A stretch of DNA of 64,000 nt from Pseudoxanthobacter soli DSM 19599 (GCF_900148505.1 NZ_FRXO01000002.1:673596-737595), one strand, 5' to 3'; counted from the first letter of the stretch, positions 9,043 through 18,827 are shown. Program-made: numbers and translations. Notes: generated from the sequence alone by a model not told the origin.

Positions 9043-9301
9043 CCGATCCGGCCGGCTCGCGCAAGCGCGCGGGCCCGCATGGCCGCCGCGCGGGCGCCGC
9101 AAGAGCGGCACCGACCGGCACAAGCCGGCTCATCCCGTTGAAATAACGGACATTTGTTCGACGACGATCCGGAACGGGAGCGGAATCGCGCGGCGCCCTT
9201 GCGCCGGCCTCAAACCGCTGCGACGATGCCGTTCGCGTGGAAACACGGCGTGGAGTTCCGAACCGAAGGCCTCGACAAGAACATCAACGAGGAGACCGGC
9301 G

Positions 9302-11524
9302 ATGAGCGGAAACGATCGGGGCGCGTTGAGCGGAGACGAGGCGCCCCCGGCGCCACCCTCGAACGCCCGTCTCCCCGACGGCGAGGCCGTGCTCGGGGAC
9401 GTTCGCGTGGAAGAGGACGAGCAGCCCGTCACCACACCAAGGGCGGCGGCACCGCGCTGCATCGCCGTCGTCGGTCCCTACGGCAGCGGCAAGACCTCGC
9501 TGGTGGAAGCCATGCGGCTGCGCGGCGACGATGTCGTCCGCGCCGCATCCTGCCGCGAGGGCGGTCATCCGGCCACGGCGCGCCACGACGCCGGCCGGGC
9601 GGAGACCATCGCTCGCGATGCCGCCGAGAGCCCGGAAAGCCGCGTCCACACCATGGGCACCGAGGCGACGGTGACCGGGTTCGCCTTCATGGGCGACGAC
9701 TACGCCCTGGTCGACTGCCCGGGCTCGATCGAGTTCTGTGCCGAGATCGACGGCGTGGTCGCGGCCGCCGACCTCGCGCTCGTGGTGTGCGAGGCCGACG
9801 CGCGCAAGCTGCCGGCGCTCCAGGTCATCCTCAAGAATTTGGAGGAGCGGGGCATTCCCCGCGTGCTGTTCCTCAACAAGATCGACCGCGCGGACGGCGG
9901 CATCCGCGAGACGCTGGAGATGCTGCAGAGCGCGAGCCGCACGCCGCTGGTGCTGCGGCAGATGCCGATCTGGCGGGACGGCATCGCCACCGGCTTCGTC
10001 GACCTCGCGCTGGAGCGGGCCTATGTCTATCGCGAGCACGCGGCGAGCCGGGTGATGGCGATCCCCGATATCGAGCGCGCGCGCCAGGTCGAAGCGCGGT
10101 TCGAGATGCTGGAGCGGGTCGCGGACTATGACGACGCGCTGCTGGAAGAACTCCTGTCGGACATCGAGCCGCCGCGCGACCGGGTGTTCGACGACCTCGC
10201 GCGCGAGATGGCGGAGGGACTGATCTGCCCGGTGTTCATCGGTTCGGCGGCACGCGGCAACGGCATCTTCCGCCTGATGAAGGCGCTACGCCACGAATCG
10301 CCGTGCGTGGATGCCACCCGCACCCGCCTCGGGCTCGAAGCGGCCGGCGGCACGGTCGTGCAGGTGATGAAGACCTTGAACGACCCCCATCTCGGCAAGC
10401 TGTCGCTCGCCCGCGTGCTGTCCGGCAGCCTCGCCGAGCAGGCCACGCTGTTCACGGCATCGGGCGCACAGGTGCGCTCGACCGGTCTCTACCGGCTGGA
10501 GAAGGGCCGGGAGCCGGTGCGGCGCGGCCCGGCCGGCGACGGCGAGATCGCCGCCCTCGCCCGGCTCGACGGTGTCGCCACCGGCGCGACGCTGACCTCC
10601 CGGCGGGGCGGCGGGCTTGACCTGATCGCGCTCGCGCCGCCGCCGCCGGTGCTCGCCGTCGCGGTCGCCCCCGCGGAACGTAAGGACGAGACCAAGCTGA
10701 CCGGCGCCCTGCAGAGGCTGTGCGAAGAGGACGGCGGCCTCGCGGTCGTCACGGATGCCGTCACCGGCGAGATCCGGCTCTGCGGCCAGGGCGAGATGCA
10801 CCTCAAGGCAGCCATCGAGCGGCTTTCCGGCCGCTTCGGCCTCGACGTGCTGCGCCGGGCGCCCCGCGTCGCCTACCGCGAGGTCATCGCCGCTCCCGTG
10901 ACCGTCCACAGCCGCCACAAGAAGCAGTCCGGCGGCCACGGCCAGTTCGCCGACATAACGGTCGCATTCTCCCCCGGCGGGCGCGGCGAGGGTTTCCGGT
11001 TTTCCCAGCAGGTGATCGGCGGCACCGTGCCGAAAACCTATTTCGGCGCAGTCGAGGCCGGGATCGCCGAAACCCTCGGCGAGGGACCGATGGGCTTTCC
11101 CGTGGTCGATCTCCAGGCGGTGCTGATGGACGGCGCCCACCACGCGGTCGATTCTTCCGAGCAGGCGTTCCGTGCCGCCGCGCACCTTGCGGTGCGCGAG
11201 GCGCTGGCGCGGGCCGGAACCGTGCTGCTGGAGCCGGTGCTGTCGGTGGTGTTCGACGTGCCGACGGAGGCGACCGCCCGGATCGCCGCCATCGCCGCCA
11301 CCCGGCGCGGCCACATCACGGCCTGCGAGCCCAGGGCGAGCTGGCCCGGGTGGGACACGGTGCATGCGCTGATCCCGGAGGCCGGCGTTCAGGATCTGAT
11401 CCTCGACGTCCGCTCGGCGAGCGCCGGCGTCGGCGTCTTCCGCTCCGCGTTCCACCACCTCGCGGAAGTGGAGCCGCGGCTTGCCGCCGAGATCGCCGAA
11501 CGCCGCCGGCGGGATGCCGCGTAA
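9302..11524 (+). CDS. Elongation factor G-like protein (EF-G paralogue)
   Basis: The 740-residue protein is collinear with EF-G. It has P-loop GPYGSGKTS (58-66), NKID (192-195), a domain II, the domain IV signature HKKQSGGHGQF and a C-terminal domain V. It departs from a canonical EF-G in two ways. Switch I lacks RGITI. The G3 motif reads DCPGS (138-142) where EF-G has DTPGH, so the catalytic histidine is replaced by serine. It also has a ~50-residue N-terminal extension. Alphaproteobacteria carry such an EF-G-like second copy; its function is not established. The start has AGGAGA eight bases upstream. The main fusA is not in this window. Confidence 0.85.
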   Translation: MSGNDRGALSGDEAPPAPPSNARLPDGEAVLGDVRVEEDEQPVTTPRAAAPRCIAVVGPYGSGKTSLVEAMRLRGDDVVRAASCREGGHPATARHDAGRAETIARDAAESPESRVHTMGTEATVTGFAFMGDDYALVDCPGSIEFCAEIDGVVAAADLALVVCEADARKLPALQVILKNLEERGIPRVLFLNKIDRADGGIRETLEMLQSASRTPLVLRQMPIWRDGIATGFVDLALERAYVYREHAASRVMAIPDIERARQVEARFEMLERVADYDDALLEELLSDIEPPRDRVFDDLAREMAEGLICPVFIGSAARGNGIFRLMKALRHESPCVDATRTRLGLEAAGGTVVQVMKTLNDPHLGKLSLARVLSGSLAEQATLFTASGAQVRSTGLYRLEKGREPVRRGPAGDGEIAALARLDGVATGATLTSRRGGGLDLIALAPPPPVLAVAVAPAERKDETKLTGALQRLCEEDGGLAVVTDAVTGEIRLCGQGEMHLKAAIERLSGRFGLDVLRRAPRVAYREVIAAPVTVHSRHKKQSGGHGQFADITVAFSPGGRGEGFRFSQQVIGGTVPKTYFGAVEAGIAETLGEGPMGFPVVDLQAVLMDGAHHAVDSSEQAFRAAAHLAVREALARAGTVLLEPVLSVVFDVPTEATARIAAIAATRRGHITACEPRASWPGWDTVHALIPEAGVQDLILDVRSASAGVGVFRSAFHHLAEVEPRLAAEIAERRRRDAA

Positions 11525-11740
11525 AAAAACCGCGTTTCGCCGCAATCGCACCGGAATAAAGCAGGTCCGCGAAGCGTAATAACGCAGAGGTGGACCGTGC
11601 CGCGCCGCCCGCTCGCCCGCTCGTTGGGCGCCCCGGCCGGCGTGAGCACGGACCGTAAGACCCTATCCCGCCCGGATCGCCCCGATCCGAACCGGCGCGG
11701 ATGTGGTCGGACATGCGAAGCGGAACGAGGGAGCCATCCA

Positions 11741-12760
11741 ATGCTGATCAAGCGTCCACGCCGGTGGGAGATCCCGGAATCCGAGGCGACCCCCGAGGCC
11801 GTGTTCTTCGGCCGCCGCCGCTTCCTGAAGGGTGCTGCCGCCATTGCCGCCGCCACCACCGCGCTCGGCGCCACCCAGGCCGACGCGGCGAGCCTGTTCG
11901 GCAATCTGTTCGGCGGCGACGACAGCGCCAAGCCTGCGGCACCCGAGGCCCCCGATCCGACCGCCGACCTCTATCCCGCCAAGCGCAACCCCGCCTTCAC
12001 GCTCGATCGCGCGGTGACGCCCGAGCCGGTTTCGTCGACCTACAACAACTTCTACGAATTCGGCACATCGAAGGGCATCTACCGTGACGTCGGCTCGCTG
12101 CGCACACGGCCCTGGACCGTCGAGATCGCGGGCATGGTGGAAACGCCGCGCACCGTCGGCATCGACGACCTGATCCGCGCGATGCCGCTGGAGGAGCGGC
12201 TTTACCGCCACCGCTGTGTCGAGGCGTGGTCGATGGCGGTGCCATGGACGGGCTTCCCGCTTTCCAAGCTCGTCGAATACGCCAAGCCGCTTTCGGGCGC
12301 GACCTACGTGCGCATGGAAACCTTCCTCGACACCGCCATGGCGCCGGGACAGAAGGCACCTTTCTATCCGTGGCCCTATGTGGAGGGGCTGACCATGGCC
12401 GAGGCCACCAACGACCTCGCCTTCATGGTCACCGGCGTCTACGGCAAGCCGCTCCTGAAGCAGTTCGGTGCGCCGCTGCGCCTCGCCGTGCCGTGGAAGT
12501 ACGGCTTCAAGTCGGTGAAGTCGATCGTGCGCCTGACCTTCACCGACAAGCGGCCTGAGACCTTCTGGGAGAGCCTGCAATCCTCGGAATACGGCTTCTG
12601 GGCCAACGTCAACCCGGCGGTGCCGCACCCGCGCTGGAGCCAGGCGACCGAGGAGGTGATCGGCACCGGCGAGCGCGTCGCGACCCAGATCTACAACGGC
12701 TACGGGCCTGAAGTGGCGGGTCTCTACAAGGATCTCGGTTCCGAGCGGCTGTTCATGTGA
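11741..12760 (+). CDS. msrP: Protein-methionine-sulfoxide reductase catalytic subunit MsrP (YedY)
   Basis: MsrP is a periplasmic molybdopterin enzyme that reduces methionine sulfoxide in envelope proteins. The 339-residue precursor opens with a Tat signal (GRRRFLKG at 24-31, hydrophobic stretch to ~50). The molybdenum-ligand cysteine is Cys159 in YRHRCVEAWSM, in a typical sulfite-oxidase-fold context, and PWKYGFKSVKSI near the C-terminus is also conserved. The ATG at 11741 follows GAGGGAG. The usual haem partner msrQ is not downstream and is absent from the window. Cytoplasmic MsrA is encoded at 35972. Confidence 0.95.
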   Translation: MLIKRPRRWEIPESEATPEAVFFGRRRFLKGAAAIAAATTALGATQADAASLFGNLFGGDDSAKPAAPEAPDPTADLYPAKRNPAFTLDRAVTPEPVSSTYNNFYEFGTSKGIYRDVGSLRTRPWTVEIAGMVETPRTVGIDDLIRAMPLEERLYRHRCVEAWSMAVPWTGFPLSKLVEYAKPLSGATYVRMETFLDTAMAPGQKAPFYPWPYVEGLTMAEATNDLAFMVTGVYGKPLLKQFGAPLRLAVPWKYGFKSVKSIVRLTFTDKRPETFWESLQSSEYGFWANVNPAVPHPRWSQATEEVIGTGERVATQIYNGYGPEVAGLYKDLGSERLFM

Positions 12761-13307
12761 TGCTTTGTGACGGCCGTCGCCGCACGCCGCGTTTGCCGCA
12801 GTAGCCTCCGCTCCTTTGTCGTCATAACGTCATGAGCCGGCCGTCATAAAGTCGGCCTGAGCTCTTTTGCACCGGTATCCGAACGGTTCGAACGGATGGG
12901 CCGCGAGCGCTTTTTTGCGCCGCGGCACGGCCGTACCGGCCGGACCGGGTCCGGCGGGAAGAAGGCTCCTGATCGAGGCCGGGCAGGCTCGCCCGGCAGG
13001 AACCACCGGCCGCGCGGTTCGGCCGGCAGCACGAGGGCGACGCGGCGCGCGAGGGGGACGTGGGCCGAGGTTGCCGGCGTGGGCGTTGTTTTGGGGGGCA
13101 CGATGACGACGTCGAGACCGATCTCGCGCGCAGCCTTCGGGAAGGGCTTCGGAGCGCCGCAGCCCGAAAGGCGTGCGCGCCGTGGCCGCGGCGTTCCGTC
13201 GGAGGCCGCTGAAGCGGACCCGCCCGTCGCCTGACGCACCGGGCCGCGCCCTGCCGCCCGCCTTCTCGCCGATCCCGCCTTTTCCGATCTCGCGCTAGAG
13301 TTCGCCC
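12761..13307. other. Intergenic region, no supported gene
   Basis: This stretch of about 550 bases separates msrP from the ABC transporter. Near 12839-12857 there is a short GGCCG/CGGCC stem that could close the msrP transcript, and 12879-12899 has an ATCCG/CGGAT inverted repeat around TTCGAA. The minus strand holds an open frame of 131 codons (12844-13239). Its middle part (GLDVVIVPPK and ARRVALVLPA) looks protein-like, but its ends are Arg/Pro-rich. I recognise no family and see no good ribosome binding site, so it is not called. Confidence 0.4.
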
Positions 13308-15053
13308 ATGGCCCTGCAATTCCCAGTCCTGCGCCCGCGCGGCATGCGCTATGTCCCGAACCTTTGGGATTTGTTCGCCTTCGTCCTGGTGTTCGGCACG
13401 CTGATCCTTCTGTCGCGCGGCGCCGAGCAGACGCTGGTGCCGCTGACCCAGATGGAGCAGACCCAGATCTCGCTCGACCCGGCGATGCTGCCGGAATATG
13501 CGCTGCGCACCACGCTGCGGATGCTGCTCGCCATCGTCGCCTCGCTGGTGTTCACCTTCATCTACGCCACCATCGCCGCCAAGAGCCGGCGCGCCGAGAT
13601 GGTGCTGATCCCGTTCCTCGACATCCTGCAGTCGGTGCCGGTGCTGGGCTTCCTGTCCTTCACCGTGGTCGGCTTCATGAACATGTTCCCGGGCCAGGTG
13701 CTGGGCGTGGAACTCGCGGCGGTTTTCGCGATCTTCACCAGCCAGGCCTGGAACATGACCTTCAGCTTCTACCAGTCGCTGAAGACGCTTCCGACCGATC
13801 TGGTGGAGGCCTCGCGCTCGTTCCGCCTGTCGCCCTGGCAGCGGTTCTGGCGGCTCGAGGTGCCGTTCTCGATGCCGGGCCTCGTCTGGAACACGATGAT
13901 GTCGATGTCGGGCGGGTGGTTCTTCGTGGTCGCGTCCGAGGCGATCTCGGTCGGCAACACGACCTACACGCTGCCGGGCATCGGCTCCTACGTGGCGCTC
14001 GCCATCGACCAGAGCAACCTGCCGGCGATCGGCTACGCGGTGCTGGCGATGCTCGTGATCATCCTGATCTACGACCAGGTGCTGTTCCGCCCGCTGGTGG
14101 CGTGGGGCGAGAAGTTCCGCTTCGAACAGTCGGCGAGCGGACAGGTGCCGCGCTCCTGGCTGCTCGATGCCATCAAGCGCACGGCCGTGTTCCAGAAGAT
14201 GCTGGAGCCGCCGGCGGCCGCGTTGCGCTGGGCCGCGAGCCTGCGGCTGCTGCCGCCGCTACCCAAGCGCTCGATACGCACCGATGCCGTCGGCCGGGTC
14301 TGGTCGCATCCGTGGGTCGACAGACTCTGGATCGTCGCGGTGGCGGCAGGCACGCTCTATATCGCCTACGAGATCGTCGTCTATATCCGCTCGGAACTCG
14401 GCCTCCACGAGGTGCTGACGACGCTCGGCCTCGGCGTCCTCACCTTCATCCGCGTCGTGGTGCTGATCGCGCTCGCCACGCTGATCTGGGTGCCGATCGG
14501 GGTGTGGATCGGCCTGCGCCCGAAGGTCGCCGAGGCAGTGCAGCCGGTGGCGCAGTTCCTCGCCGCCTTCCCTGCCAACATCGCCTTCCCGTTCTTCGTG
14601 GTCGTGATCGTGCACTTCCACCTCAACCCGGATATCTGGCTGAGCCCGCTGATGGTGCTCGGCACCCAGTGGTACATCCTGTTCAACGTGATCGCGGGCG
14701 CGAGCGCCTTCCCGACCGACCTCAAGGAGGCGGCGTCGAGCTTCCACATCCGCGGCTGGAACTGGTGGCGGAAGGTGATCCTGCCGGGCGTGTTCCCGTA
14801 TTATGTCACGGGCGCGCTGACGGCCTCCGGCGGTTCGTGGAACGCCTCGATCGTCGCCGAGGTGGCGAGCTGGGGCGACGACAAGCTCTCCGCCCACGGC
14901 CTCGGCGCCTATATCGCGAACGCCACCACCGCGGGCGACTATCCCCGCATCGTGCTCGGCATCGCGGTGATGTCGCTGTTCGTCATCCTGTTCAACCGGC
15001 TCCTGTGGCATCCGCTGTTCAGCTATGCCTCGCGCCGCCTGCGTCTCAACTGA
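13308..15053 (+). CDS. ABC transporter permease, fused double NitT/TauT-type permease
   Basis: The 581-residue membrane protein holds two BPD-type permease units. The first spans roughly residues 60-260, with an EAA loop around LVEASRSFRLSPWQRFWRLEVPFSMP. The second spans ~345-575, with an EAA loop around DLKEAASSFHIRGWNWWRKVILP. Each unit has several membrane helices, so one polypeptide replaces a permease dimer. The family imports small anions such as sulfonates, nitrate or related compounds, but the substrate is not evident here. The ATPase gene begins 13 bases after the stop. No substrate-binding protein gene lies nearby. Confidence 0.88.
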   Translation: MALQFPVLRPRGMRYVPNLWDLFAFVLVFGTLILLSRGAEQTLVPLTQMEQTQISLDPAMLPEYALRTTLRMLLAIVASLVFTFIYATIAAKSRRAEMVLIPFLDILQSVPVLGFLSFTVVGFMNMFPGQVLGVELAAVFAIFTSQAWNMTFSFYQSLKTLPTDLVEASRSFRLSPWQRFWRLEVPFSMPGLVWNTMMSMSGGWFFVVASEAISVGNTTYTLPGIGSYVALAIDQSNLPAIGYAVLAMLVIILIYDQVLFRPLVAWGEKFRFEQSASGQVPRSWLLDAIKRTAVFQKMLEPPAAALRWAASLRLLPPLPKRSIRTDAVGRVWSHPWVDRLWIVAVAAGTLYIAYEIVVYIRSELGLHEVLTTLGLGVLTFIRVVVLIALATLIWVPIGVWIGLRPKVAEAVQPVAQFLAAFPANIAFPFFVVVIVHFHLNPDIWLSPLMVLGTQWYILFNVIAGASAFPTDLKEAASSFHIRGWNWWRKVILPGVFPYYVTGALTASGGSWNASIVAEVASWGDDKLSAHGLGAYIANATTAGDYPRIVLGIAVMSLFVILFNRLLWHPLFSYASRRLRLN

Positions 15054-15066
15054 GGAGCGCGCATCC

Positions 15067-16404
15067 ATGCTCGACAAGCCCGGCAAACTTCCCTCCTCCG
15101 GCCTTCTCGTCGATATCGAAGGCGTGCGCCAGGCGTTCCGCAAGGGCGAGAAGGGCGAGCACGTCGTGCTCGACAATGTCGCCCTGAAGATCGCCAAGGG
15201 CGAGATCGTCGGCCTGCTCGGCCGCTCCGGCTCCGGCAAGTCCACGCTGCTGCGCATCGTCTCCGGCCTCGTGCCGCCGACCACCGGCAAGGTGGAATGG
15301 TGCGGCGAGCCGGTGACCGGCCCCTGCGAGGGGCTGTCGATGGTGTTCCAGAGCTTCGCGCTGTTCCCTTGGCTGACGGTGCTGGAGAACGTGGAGATCG
15401 GCCTGGAGGCGCAGGGCATCCCCGCCGCCGAACGGCGCAAGCGCGCGCTGGAGGCGATCGATCTCATCGGCCTCGACGGCTTCGAATCCGCCTATCCCAA
15501 GGAACTGTCGGGCGGCATGCGCCAGCGCGTCGGCTTCGCCCGCGCCCTCGTCATCCATCCGAAGCTGATGCTGATGGACGAGCCGTTCTCCGCACTCGAC
15601 GTGCTGACGGCGGAAACGCTCCGGACCGACATCATCGAGCTGTGGGGCGAGGGCAAGCTGCCGATCGGCTCCATCCTGATGGTGACCCACAACATCGAGG
15701 AAGCGGTGCTGATGTGCGACCGCATCCTGATCTTCTCGGTCAATCCCGGACGGGTCGCCGCGGAGATCAAGGTCGACTTCCCCCATCCGCGCGACCGGCT
15801 CGACCCGGCCTTCCGCCAGATGGTGGACGACATCTATGCCCGGATGACCAACCGCGCCGGCGAGGAGGAAGCCCGCCGCCTGTCCGGTGCGCATCACGAG
15901 GCACATCACGCCAGCATCGCGACGCCGCTGCCGCCGGTTTCCACCAACATGCTGGCGGGCCTGCTGGAGGAGATCGCGGCTGCCCCCTATAACGGCCACG
16001 CCGATCTGCCGCACCTCGCCGACGATCTGCAGCTCGAGGCCGACGAACTGTTCCCGATGATCGAGGTGCTGCAGATGCTGGGCCTCGCCGACATGGCGGA
16101 CGGCGACGTCAAGATCACGGATTCCGGGCGCCATTTCGTCGAGTCCGACAATGACGGCCGCAAGCGCCTGTTCCGCGAGCGCCTCGCGACGCGCGTTCCA
16201 CTCGCCGCGCTCATCAAGAAGGTGCTGGACGAGCGGCCGAGCCACCGCGCGCCGTCGTCGCGCTTCCTGCACGAGCTCGACGACCACATGTCCGAGACCT
16301 ATTCGGAGCGCTCGCTGAAGGCGGCGGTGGCCTGGGGCCGCTACGCCGAGCTCTATGCCTACGACGACGAGACCGAGGAGTTCAGCCTGGACGATCCGGG
16401 CTGA
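15067..16404 (+). CDS. NitT/TauT-type ABC transporter ATPase with C-terminal AAA-associated domain
   Basis: The 445-residue protein has a complete ABC ATPase: Walker A GRSGSGKST (52-60), signature LSGGMRQR (147-154), Walker B LMLMDEP (167-173) and the switch histidine in VTHNIEEA. After ~residue 260 it continues with ~180 residues that match the AAA-associated domain seen in a subset of these ATPases, probably a regulatory or DNA-binding-like winged fold (LPHLADDLQLEADELFPMIEVLQMLGLADM). The start at 15067 has TGAGGAG upstream. It forms an operon with the fused permease. Confidence 0.9.
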   Translation: MLDKPGKLPSSGLLVDIEGVRQAFRKGEKGEHVVLDNVALKIAKGEIVGLLGRSGSGKSTLLRIVSGLVPPTTGKVEWCGEPVTGPCEGLSMVFQSFALFPWLTVLENVEIGLEAQGIPAAERRKRALEAIDLIGLDGFESAYPKELSGGMRQRVGFARALVIHPKLMLMDEPFSALDVLTAETLRTDIIELWGEGKLPIGSILMVTHNIEEAVLMCDRILIFSVNPGRVAAEIKVDFPHPRDRLDPAFRQMVDDIYARMTNRAGEEEARRLSGAHHEAHHASIATPLPPVSTNMLAGLLEEIAAAPYNGHADLPHLADDLQLEADELFPMIEVLQMLGLADMADGDVKITDSGRHFVESDNDGRKRLFRERLATRVPLAALIKKVLDERPSHRAPSSRFLHELDDHMSETYSERSLKAAVAWGRYAELYAYDDETEEFSLDDPG

Positions 16405-16568
16405 TCCATCCGCCACGTTCCGCACTGCCCGCCGGGGGGACGAAGGTGTCCGGCCGGCGGAAAATTCCGCCCCGTTTCAAGACCTTGGGCACCATCCCTG
16501 CCGTCCGGACCGCTTCGGTCCGGATGGAATATGGTCTATGATCTCCCCTGAACGGGGGGAGATACGAC

Positions 16569-17135
16569 ATGCTGGACAGGCTCATCGGCAACTGGGTCTA
16601 TGGCGGGTTCCTGGCGGGGGTGCTGCTGCTCGTGCTCGGCCCCGTCCTGACGGCCGGCTGGCCGGAATCGCTCGCCGCGGCCTATCTGCTGCTGCCGGTC
16701 TACATGCTGCACCAGTACGAGGAACACGACGGCGACCGGTTCCGCCGGTTCGCGAACGAGACCATCGGTCACGGCGTCGAGGTGCTGTCGCGGGGCTACG
16801 TGTTCCTGGTCAACATCCCCGGCGTGTGGGGCACCATCGCCGTCTCGCTCATCCTGGCCTACGCGGTCCACCCCGGCTTCACGCTGATCGCGGTCTATCT
16901 CGTGCTGGTCAACGCGCTCGCCCACATCGGACAGGCGATCAAGATGCGGCGCTACAATCCGGGCCTCATCACCGGCATCGTGCTGTTCCTGCCGGCCGGC
17001 GTGTTCGCGCTGATCGCGACCCAGCGCGGCGGCGGCGGCACGCTTGCGATGCATGTCATCGGCCTCGCGGTCGCGATCGCCATCCACGCCGGGATCGTCG
17101 CCCACGTCCGGCGCAGGCTGCACGCTCACGCATAG
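16569..17135 (+). CDS. HXXEE domain membrane protein
   Basis: The 188-residue protein has about five hydrophobic segments and, between the second and third, the sequence HQYEEH (48-53), which fits the HXXEE motif that names this family. The paired His/Glu residues in a membrane setting suggest metal binding, but no member has an assigned function that I can name. A GGGGGGAG ribosome binding site precedes the start. It stands 164 bases after the ABC ATPase and is followed by a convergent RNA methyltransferase, so it may be expressed alone. Confidence 0.8.
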   Translation: MLDRLIGNWVYGGFLAGVLLLVLGPVLTAGWPESLAAAYLLLPVYMLHQYEEHDGDRFRRFANETIGHGVEVLSRGYVFLVNIPGVWGTIAVSLILAYAVHPGFTLIAVYLVLVNALAHIGQAIKMRRYNPGLITGIVLFLPAGVFALIATQRGGGGTLAMHVIGLAVAIAIHAGIVAHVRRRLHAHA

Positions 17136-17184
17136 CGCCGCATCTCCCGTCCCCGGACAGGCCGATCGGAACACCGCCTCAGGG

Positions 17185-18006
17185 TCAGCCGCCGTGCACG
17201 AGGTGATGCAGCGCGATCCCGCTGGTGGTTGCGACGTTGAGGGAATCGAAGGCCTGCATCGGGATGCGGACGGTACGGGTGCGCGCGAGCATTTCCGCCG
17301 GCAGCCCCGGCCCCTCGGCCCCGAGCAGCAGCGCGGCGCGGGGCGGCGGCGTGAGGCGCGCCAGCGTTTCGTCGCCGCGGGGAGAGAGGGCGATCACCTC
17401 GAAACCGGCCTCATCGAGAAGATCGATCATCGCGCCGCCATTCGGAACGGGCGCAAACGGCACCGCCAGCACGCCGCCAGCCGAGACGCGGATCGCCTTG
17501 CGGTAGAGCGGATCGCAGCAGCCGCGGTCGACGAGCACGAGGCCGGCACCGAACGCGGCGGCGTTGCGGAAGATGCCGCCGACATTGTCGTGGTTCGCAA
17601 GCCCGACGAGCCCGACAACCAGCGCCCGGAGCGGCAGCGCGGCAAGCGCGGCGGCGGCATCCGGCGCGGCGCCTTTCAGACCGATGGCGAGGATGCCGCG
17701 ATGGATCGGAAACCCGACGATGGCGTCCATCACCGCCGGGGCGGCGCCGTAGACCGGCACATCGGGCGGCACCCGATCGATCAGCGCGCCGAGGCGGGGT
17801 ACCCGGTCGGCGGCGATCAGCACCGAGGAGAGCGCGAACCGGCTGCGGGAGAGCGCGACGTCGAGAACCACCTCGCCCTCGATCACGAAGCGACCGTCGC
17901 GGCCCACGAGATCGCGTTCGCGCACGTCGCGATAATCGGCGACGCGCGGATCGTCGGCCTCCGCAACCGGGATCACCTCCCGCCCCGGAGGACGGATCGT
18001 CCGCAT
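17185..18006 (-). CDS. TrmH/SpoU-family RNA 2'-O-methyltransferase
   Basis: The 273-residue protein has an N-terminal substrate domain with ERDLVGRDGRFVIEGEVVL. The SPOUT knot domain follows: LVGLANHDNVGGIFRNAAAFG (motif 1, with catalytic Asn/Arg), LLLGAEGPGLP (motif 2) and SLNVATTSGIALHHL (motif 3). It should methylate a ribose 2'-OH of tRNA or rRNA with SAM; the target site cannot be told from sequence. The frame extends to 18087, but the ATG at 18006 gives the usual N-terminus. It begins five bases after the stop of the LysE-family gene, so the two form an operon. Confidence 0.9.
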   Translation of the reverse strand: MRTIRPPGREVIPVAEADDPRVADYRDVRERDLVGRDGRFVIEGEVVLDVALSRSRFALSSVLIAADRVPRLGALIDRVPPDVPVYGAAPAVMDAIVGFPIHRGILAIGLKGAAPDAAAALAALPLRALVVGLVGLANHDNVGGIFRNAAAFGAGLVLVDRGCCDPLYRKAIRVSAGGVLAVPFAPVPNGGAMIDLLDEAGFEVIALSPRGDETLARLTPPPRAALLLGAEGPGLPAEMLARTRTVRIPMQAFDSLNVATTSGIALHHLVHGG

Positions 18007-18011
18007 ATCGT

Positions 18012-18683
18012 TCAACGCCGCAGGCTGTCGGCGATCGATTTCACGCCGAACGCGATGAAGATCGCGCCGCAGATGCGCACGATCCACGGTTCGTGCCGGC
18101 GATAGAACCGCCGGCTGAACGGCAGGCCGACCGCGAACACCAGCACGGCGTAGGCCGCGAGCGAGCCGAGGCCGGCCATCACGACCAGCGCCGGCAGCGA
18201 CGACCAGTGCAGGCTCGCGGCCTTGCCCGCCAACAGCGCCGTGAACATCGCGGCGGCGACCGGATAGGCCTTGGGATTGGTGATGCCGAACACGATGCCG
18301 TGCATCAGCGGGCGGCGGACGGCGAGCCCTCCGGCCTCGGGCGCGGCCTCGCCGGTGCGGCTCGCGTGCCGGATGGCGGACAGCCCGAGCCAGATCAGGT
18401 AGGCGCCGCTGAGGAGTCCGAGGACCTGGAACACGAGGTCGCCGATGGACGAGGCGCCGATGATCGAGACCAGCGCCAGCGTGTACCAGAGGATGTCCCC
18501 GGCGATGTGACCGCCGAGAAAGCGCGCTCCGGCGCTGCGCCCCCGGTCGGCGCCGATGCCGAACACCGCGAGAACCCCCGGCCCCGGCGTGATGCCGTAG
18601 GCGAAGCCCGCGAGCGCCGCGCTCGCGGCAATCATCGGATCGAGTCCGGCAATCGTCAGGCCGGCTGTCGCAATCGCCATCAC
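18012..18683 (-). CDS. LysE/RhtB-family amino acid exporter
   Basis: The 223-residue membrane protein has the LysE-family N-terminal motif GITPGPGVLAVFGIG, a GGHIAGDILWY loop, and GITNPKAYPVAAAMF, where the NPK motif is characteristic. Six hydrophobic segments are apparent. The family exports amino acids or related metabolites, but the substrate is unknown here. It is the first gene of a two-gene unit with the RNA methyltransferase. A second ATG follows at codon 2. Confidence 0.88.
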   Translation of the reverse strand: MMAIATAGLTIAGLDPMIAASAALAGFAYGITPGPGVLAVFGIGADRGRSAGARFLGGHIAGDILWYTLALVSIIGASSIGDLVFQVLGLLSGAYLIWLGLSAIRHASRTGEAAPEAGGLAVRRPLMHGIVFGITNPKAYPVAAAMFTALLAGKAASLHWSSLPALVVMAGLGSLAAYAVLVFAVGLPFSRRFYRRHEPWIVRICGAIFIAFGVKSIADSLRR

Positions 18684-18827
18684 TGCCCCCTCACCCGGCG
18701 AGTCCGCGACGAGCGGCGCCGGATCTCATGTTCGCAAGGCTTCGCCGGAACGTCGCTGAGGTCAGATCGCCAGCCGGTCAGGCCCGATCCGGAATACGCC
18801 CATCGGCGGCGGGAAGACAAGGCCCGG

